Shown here piece by piece: positions 6,918 through 8,176 of a stretch of 8,176 nucleotides of DNA. Source of the DNA: JAFGED01 sp964551295 (GTDB lineage: Bacteria > Chloroflexota > Anaerolineae > B4-G1); the NCBI GenBank assembly GCA_964551295.1, contig CAZKDJ010000184.1:1-8176 (forward strand), given 5' to 3'. The first letter of the stretch is position 1, and every line of letters begins with the position of its first letter. Position numbers and translations under genes: made by a program. The notes beneath the pieces are model-generated. The model saw only the letters and a list, made by a program, of their open reading frames with translations, ran no database searches and was not told the origin of the DNA.

Positions 6918-6957
6918 AGGACGCAAGATGCAGGATCGACCCTGCACCTTGCGCCCT
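6918..6957 (-). repeat. 17-bp intergenic hairpin between pilin and tadE genes
   Basis: Arms 6918-6934 and 6941-6957 form a 17-bp stem around a six-base loop (6935-6940). Two positions are imperfect at the DNA level. In the minus-strand transcript both become G-U pairs, whereas in a plus-strand RNA they would be A-C mismatches, so the structure suits the direction of the Tad operon. No U tract follows the stem, so it is not a normal intrinsic terminator. It could stabilise the 3' end of the pilin message, serve as a processing site or limit tadE expression. Confidence 0.6.
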
Positions 6958-6969
6958 GTATCTTGCATC
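6941..6969 (-). repeat. Tandem 15-base repeat units upstream of tadE
   Basis: On the minus strand two abutting units, GATGCAAGATACAGG (6969-6955) and GGCGCAAGGTGCAGG (6955-6941), agree at 11 of 15 positions, and all differences are transitions. A third, inverted copy forms the other arm of the hairpin (6918-6934). This looks like a small dispersed-repeat family, not chance. Confidence 0.5.
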
Positions 6970-7116
6970 CTAAAACAACCCTGCCAGCCACTCGAACAGC
7001 GCCGAGATGCGCAGGCCAAAGGCGCGAATGGCGGCGTAGGCGGCGACGACGATCAAGATGATGATCACGGCCACCTCGGTCACCTCGGCGCCGCTCCTGT
7101 CCTTCAAAAAACGCAT
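6970..7116 (-). CDS. Flp-like type IVb pilin (48 residues)
   Basis: A complete small gene translating to MRFLKDRSGAEVTEVAVIII followed by a continued hydrophobic helix and the end ISALFEWLAGLF. It has the plan of a Flp pilin: a short basic leader, a glycine (G9) as cleavage point, glutamate at +5 (E14), and a hydrophobic helix of about 20 residues (roughly 15-35) with a very short tail. Flp pilins usually have tyrosine after the glutamate; here it is valine (V15). GGAGG at 7125-7129 lies eight bases before ATG 7116, and the prepilin peptidase gene ends 19 bases upstream. Position among the peptidase, tadE and TadG-like genes strongly supports the call. It would be the major subunit of the pilus. 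Adhesion or motility roles are known for such pili, but which applies here is unknown. Confidence 0.8.
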   Translation of the reverse strand: MRFLKDRSGAEVTEVAVIIILIVVAAYAAIRAFGLRISALFEWLAGLF

Positions 7117-7135
7117 TGCTCTCACCTCCCCTCAT

Positions 7136-7711
7136 TCAAAGATACAACCACACGTAGATCAATCCGGCCAGCGCGACGGCCGGCAGCGCCGGGTAACGTT
7201 CACCCTCTTCCTCTACCACCTGGAACCTCACCAACCCCTTTGTCGCTTTCAGCAATGCTTGAGGTGCACGCCGGCCATGCCGGTGCAGCAGGTAGATCAC
7301 GCTCAAGCCGAACCAACACAGCAGCAGCAGCCAGGCCAGCCGCCCGTCGGGGAACGCGGCCGCCAGGGCCATCACGACCTTGGCGTCTGCCCCGCCGATG
7401 ACGCCGATCTGCCACAGGACGTACACAAATGTCCAAACCCACACGGCCACCTCCGCCCCACCGGGTATAGCAAACCACGCACACAGCGCCATCAGCCCCA
7501 AAGACGGTACCGCGAAAACCGGCCACTGAGACCCGGCCAGGATCAGCACCAGCGCCAGGCCAAGAGGCCAGCCGCCGATCAAGACCTGCCAGGCTGTGAT
7601 GATGAGGAGTGGCGGGACGGTGGCCCAGTTGGAGACCTCCCCCTCGCGCACGTCCGCCACGGCCAGGGCGACCAGCCAGGCGGAAAGCCCCACACGAGCA
7701 GCCGTCATCAC
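7136..7711 (-). CDS. Prepilin peptidase, TadV/CpaA type (A24 aspartic peptidase)
   Basis: A 191-residue membrane peptidase that cuts leader peptides from Flp pilin and pseudopilins at the cytoplasmic face of the membrane. The two catalytic aspartates are visible. D20 lies in ADVREGEVSN, the first site with the usual D.....xxN form, and D109 in GGADAK, a variant of the G-x-GD-x-K site with alanine before the aspartate's usual GD glycine. Several hydrophobic segments (about 5-19, 30-45, 49-60, 66-82, 90-106, 125-142, 176-190) match the family plan. There is no N-terminal methyltransferase domain, as expected for short CpaA/TadV enzymes. The ending YPALPAVALAG is also family-like. The ATG at 7711 overlaps the stop codon of the upstream gene as ATGA, so translation is likely coupled. 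Its expected substrates, the Flp-like pilin and TadE, are encoded directly downstream. Confidence 0.88.
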   Translation of the reverse strand: MMTAARVGLSAWLVALAVADVREGEVSNWATVPPLLIITAWQVLIGGWPLGLALVLILAGSQWPVFAVPSLGLMALCAWFAIPGGAEVAVWVWTFVYVLWQIGVIGGADAKVVMALAAAFPDGRLAWLLLLCWFGLSVIYLLHRHGRRAPQALLKATKGLVRFQVVEEEGERYPALPAVALAGLIYVWLYL

Positions 7712-8176
7712 TTTCCCGGCCTCTCCCCGGCAGGCTGTGGCACCACGTACAGGTACCAGCGCGCCGAGCGGGGCAGGACGCGGTCCTTCATCGGGATGTT
7801 CGATCCCTCGGCCAGCAGCGACCAGATGGCGGAGAGCTCCGCCGCCGCCGCCAGCCCGGATGTGGAGGCGTCGATGGGAAGCCCCGGTACCCGGCGCGGG
7901 CGATCCCCTAGCAGGCCGTTGGCGGACCGAGCGACCTCTGGTGGCGCGGTGGTGAAGGTGTAGTGGGAGAAGTCCTTCCCCAGGGCCACGAGCACAGGGG
8001 CCGGGCGAGCAACCACACGGATCACCTGGTCGATGCCGGCGTGCTCCCCCGTGACCTCCAGGGCAAAGCGGCCCAGCCGGGTCACGGCCTCGTCGGGCCG
8101 CACGGACACCTCCTTCTCCAGCTGCTCGCGCAGGGCCTCCAGCCGGGCCAGCCCGATCTCCAGCGCCTGGCGGTTG
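7708..8176 (-). CDS. Unrecognised protein, C-terminal part, runs off the window
   Basis: An open frame enters from the window edge (first full codon at 8175-8173) and ends at TGA 7708, giving at least 155 residues. The visible N-terminal part, ALEIGLARLEALREQLEKEV, is a clear heptad-type coiled coil. It leads into an alpha/beta-looking section (GRFALEVTGEHAGIDQVIRVVARPAPVLVAL) and a final section ending SARWYLYVVPQPAGERPGK. No membrane segment is visible in this part. The frame stays open up to the edge, so the true start is probably outside. An internal GTG at 8103 preceded by AAGGAG could act as a start, but the coiled coil upstream is convincing coding sequence. The four-base overlap with the peptidase gene places it in the Tad operon. 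I do not recognise the family and suggest no function beyond a possible partner of the pilus genes. Confidence 0.7.
   Translation of the reverse strand, partial: NRQALEIGLARLEALREQLEKEVSVRPDEAVTRLGRFALEVTGEHAGIDQVIRVVARPAPVLVALGKDFSHYTFTTAPPEVARSANGLLGDRPRRVPGLPIDASTSGLAAAAELSAIWSLLAEGSNIPMKDRVLPRSARWYLYVVPQPAGERPGK

Noticed and set aside
6881..7135. 84-residue minus-strand frame overlapping the pilin gene
   Set aside because: It is a different frame from the 48-residue Flp-like product and is charge-rich (GGRDHHLDRRRRLRRH) without pilin features; the small gene explains the region better.
6403..7401. 332-residue plus-strand open frame across the Tad cluster
   Set aside because: It lies opposite four well-supported minus-strand genes and is rich in H, Q, R and P, which is typical of antisense frames in GC-rich DNA.
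7058..7963. 301-residue plus-strand open frame
   Set aside because: It is antisense to the prepilin peptidase and the coupled upstream gene, has low-complexity Q/R/P/H composition and no motif.

Overview
The window reads as a stretch of bacterial chromosome holding two unrelated gene blocks that converge near position 6030. The gene styles fit a member of the Chloroflexota or a similar environmental lineage: a GAF histidine kinase with a WCIA...VRFDNP signature, a GT39-type membrane glycosyltransferase with a QEAR.YAL motif, a large DGRLYG-repeat propeller protein closed by a TPPGT...LRATL module, and a GC-rich Tad pilus cluster. This assignment rests on gene style alone and is an inference. 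No insertion sequence, CRISPR array, rRNA or complete tRNA was found.

Positions 1-495 carry no convincing protein gene. They hold a degenerate tRNA-like segment (about 73-146) and, nearer the next gene, a short direct repeat of TGTAAC at an 11-bp period. At 496-1845 (+) lies a complete soluble sensor histidine kinase (GAF, coiled coil, H-box, ATPase) with no response regulator beside it in this window. Positions 1846-2240 are non-coding and contain an operator-like dyad and a good extended -10 promoter. From there a two-gene operon runs on the + strand: a GT39-like polytopic glycosyltransferase (2241-3365, GTG start) and, 12 bp further on, an 882-residue membrane-anchored protein (3378-6026) with fourteen DGxxYG repeats arranged as 7 + 7, read here as two seven-bladed beta-propellers. 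Both proteins should act at the outer face of the membrane, so the propeller protein or a surface polymer handled with it is a candidate acceptor for the sugar transfer.

The rest (6042-8176) is on the minus strand and is part of a Tad/Flp pilus cluster. In transcription order it has the 3' end of an unrecognised coiled-coil gene (running off the window), a TadV/CpaA-type prepilin peptidase joined to it by an ATGA overlap, a 48-residue Flp-like pilin that is easily missed because of its size, a TadE-like pseudopilin, and a short TadG-like protein. The peptidase would cut the pilin and TadE after the glycine of a G|xxxxE site. The ATPase, platform proteins and other Tad parts are not in the window and may lie beyond position 8176. 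Between the pilin gene and tadE sits a 17-bp hairpin whose two imperfect pairs are G-U only in the minus-strand RNA, next to the tadE ribosome binding site; it is built from a small repeated unit that also allows a competing fold. This is the most interesting unexplained signal in the window.
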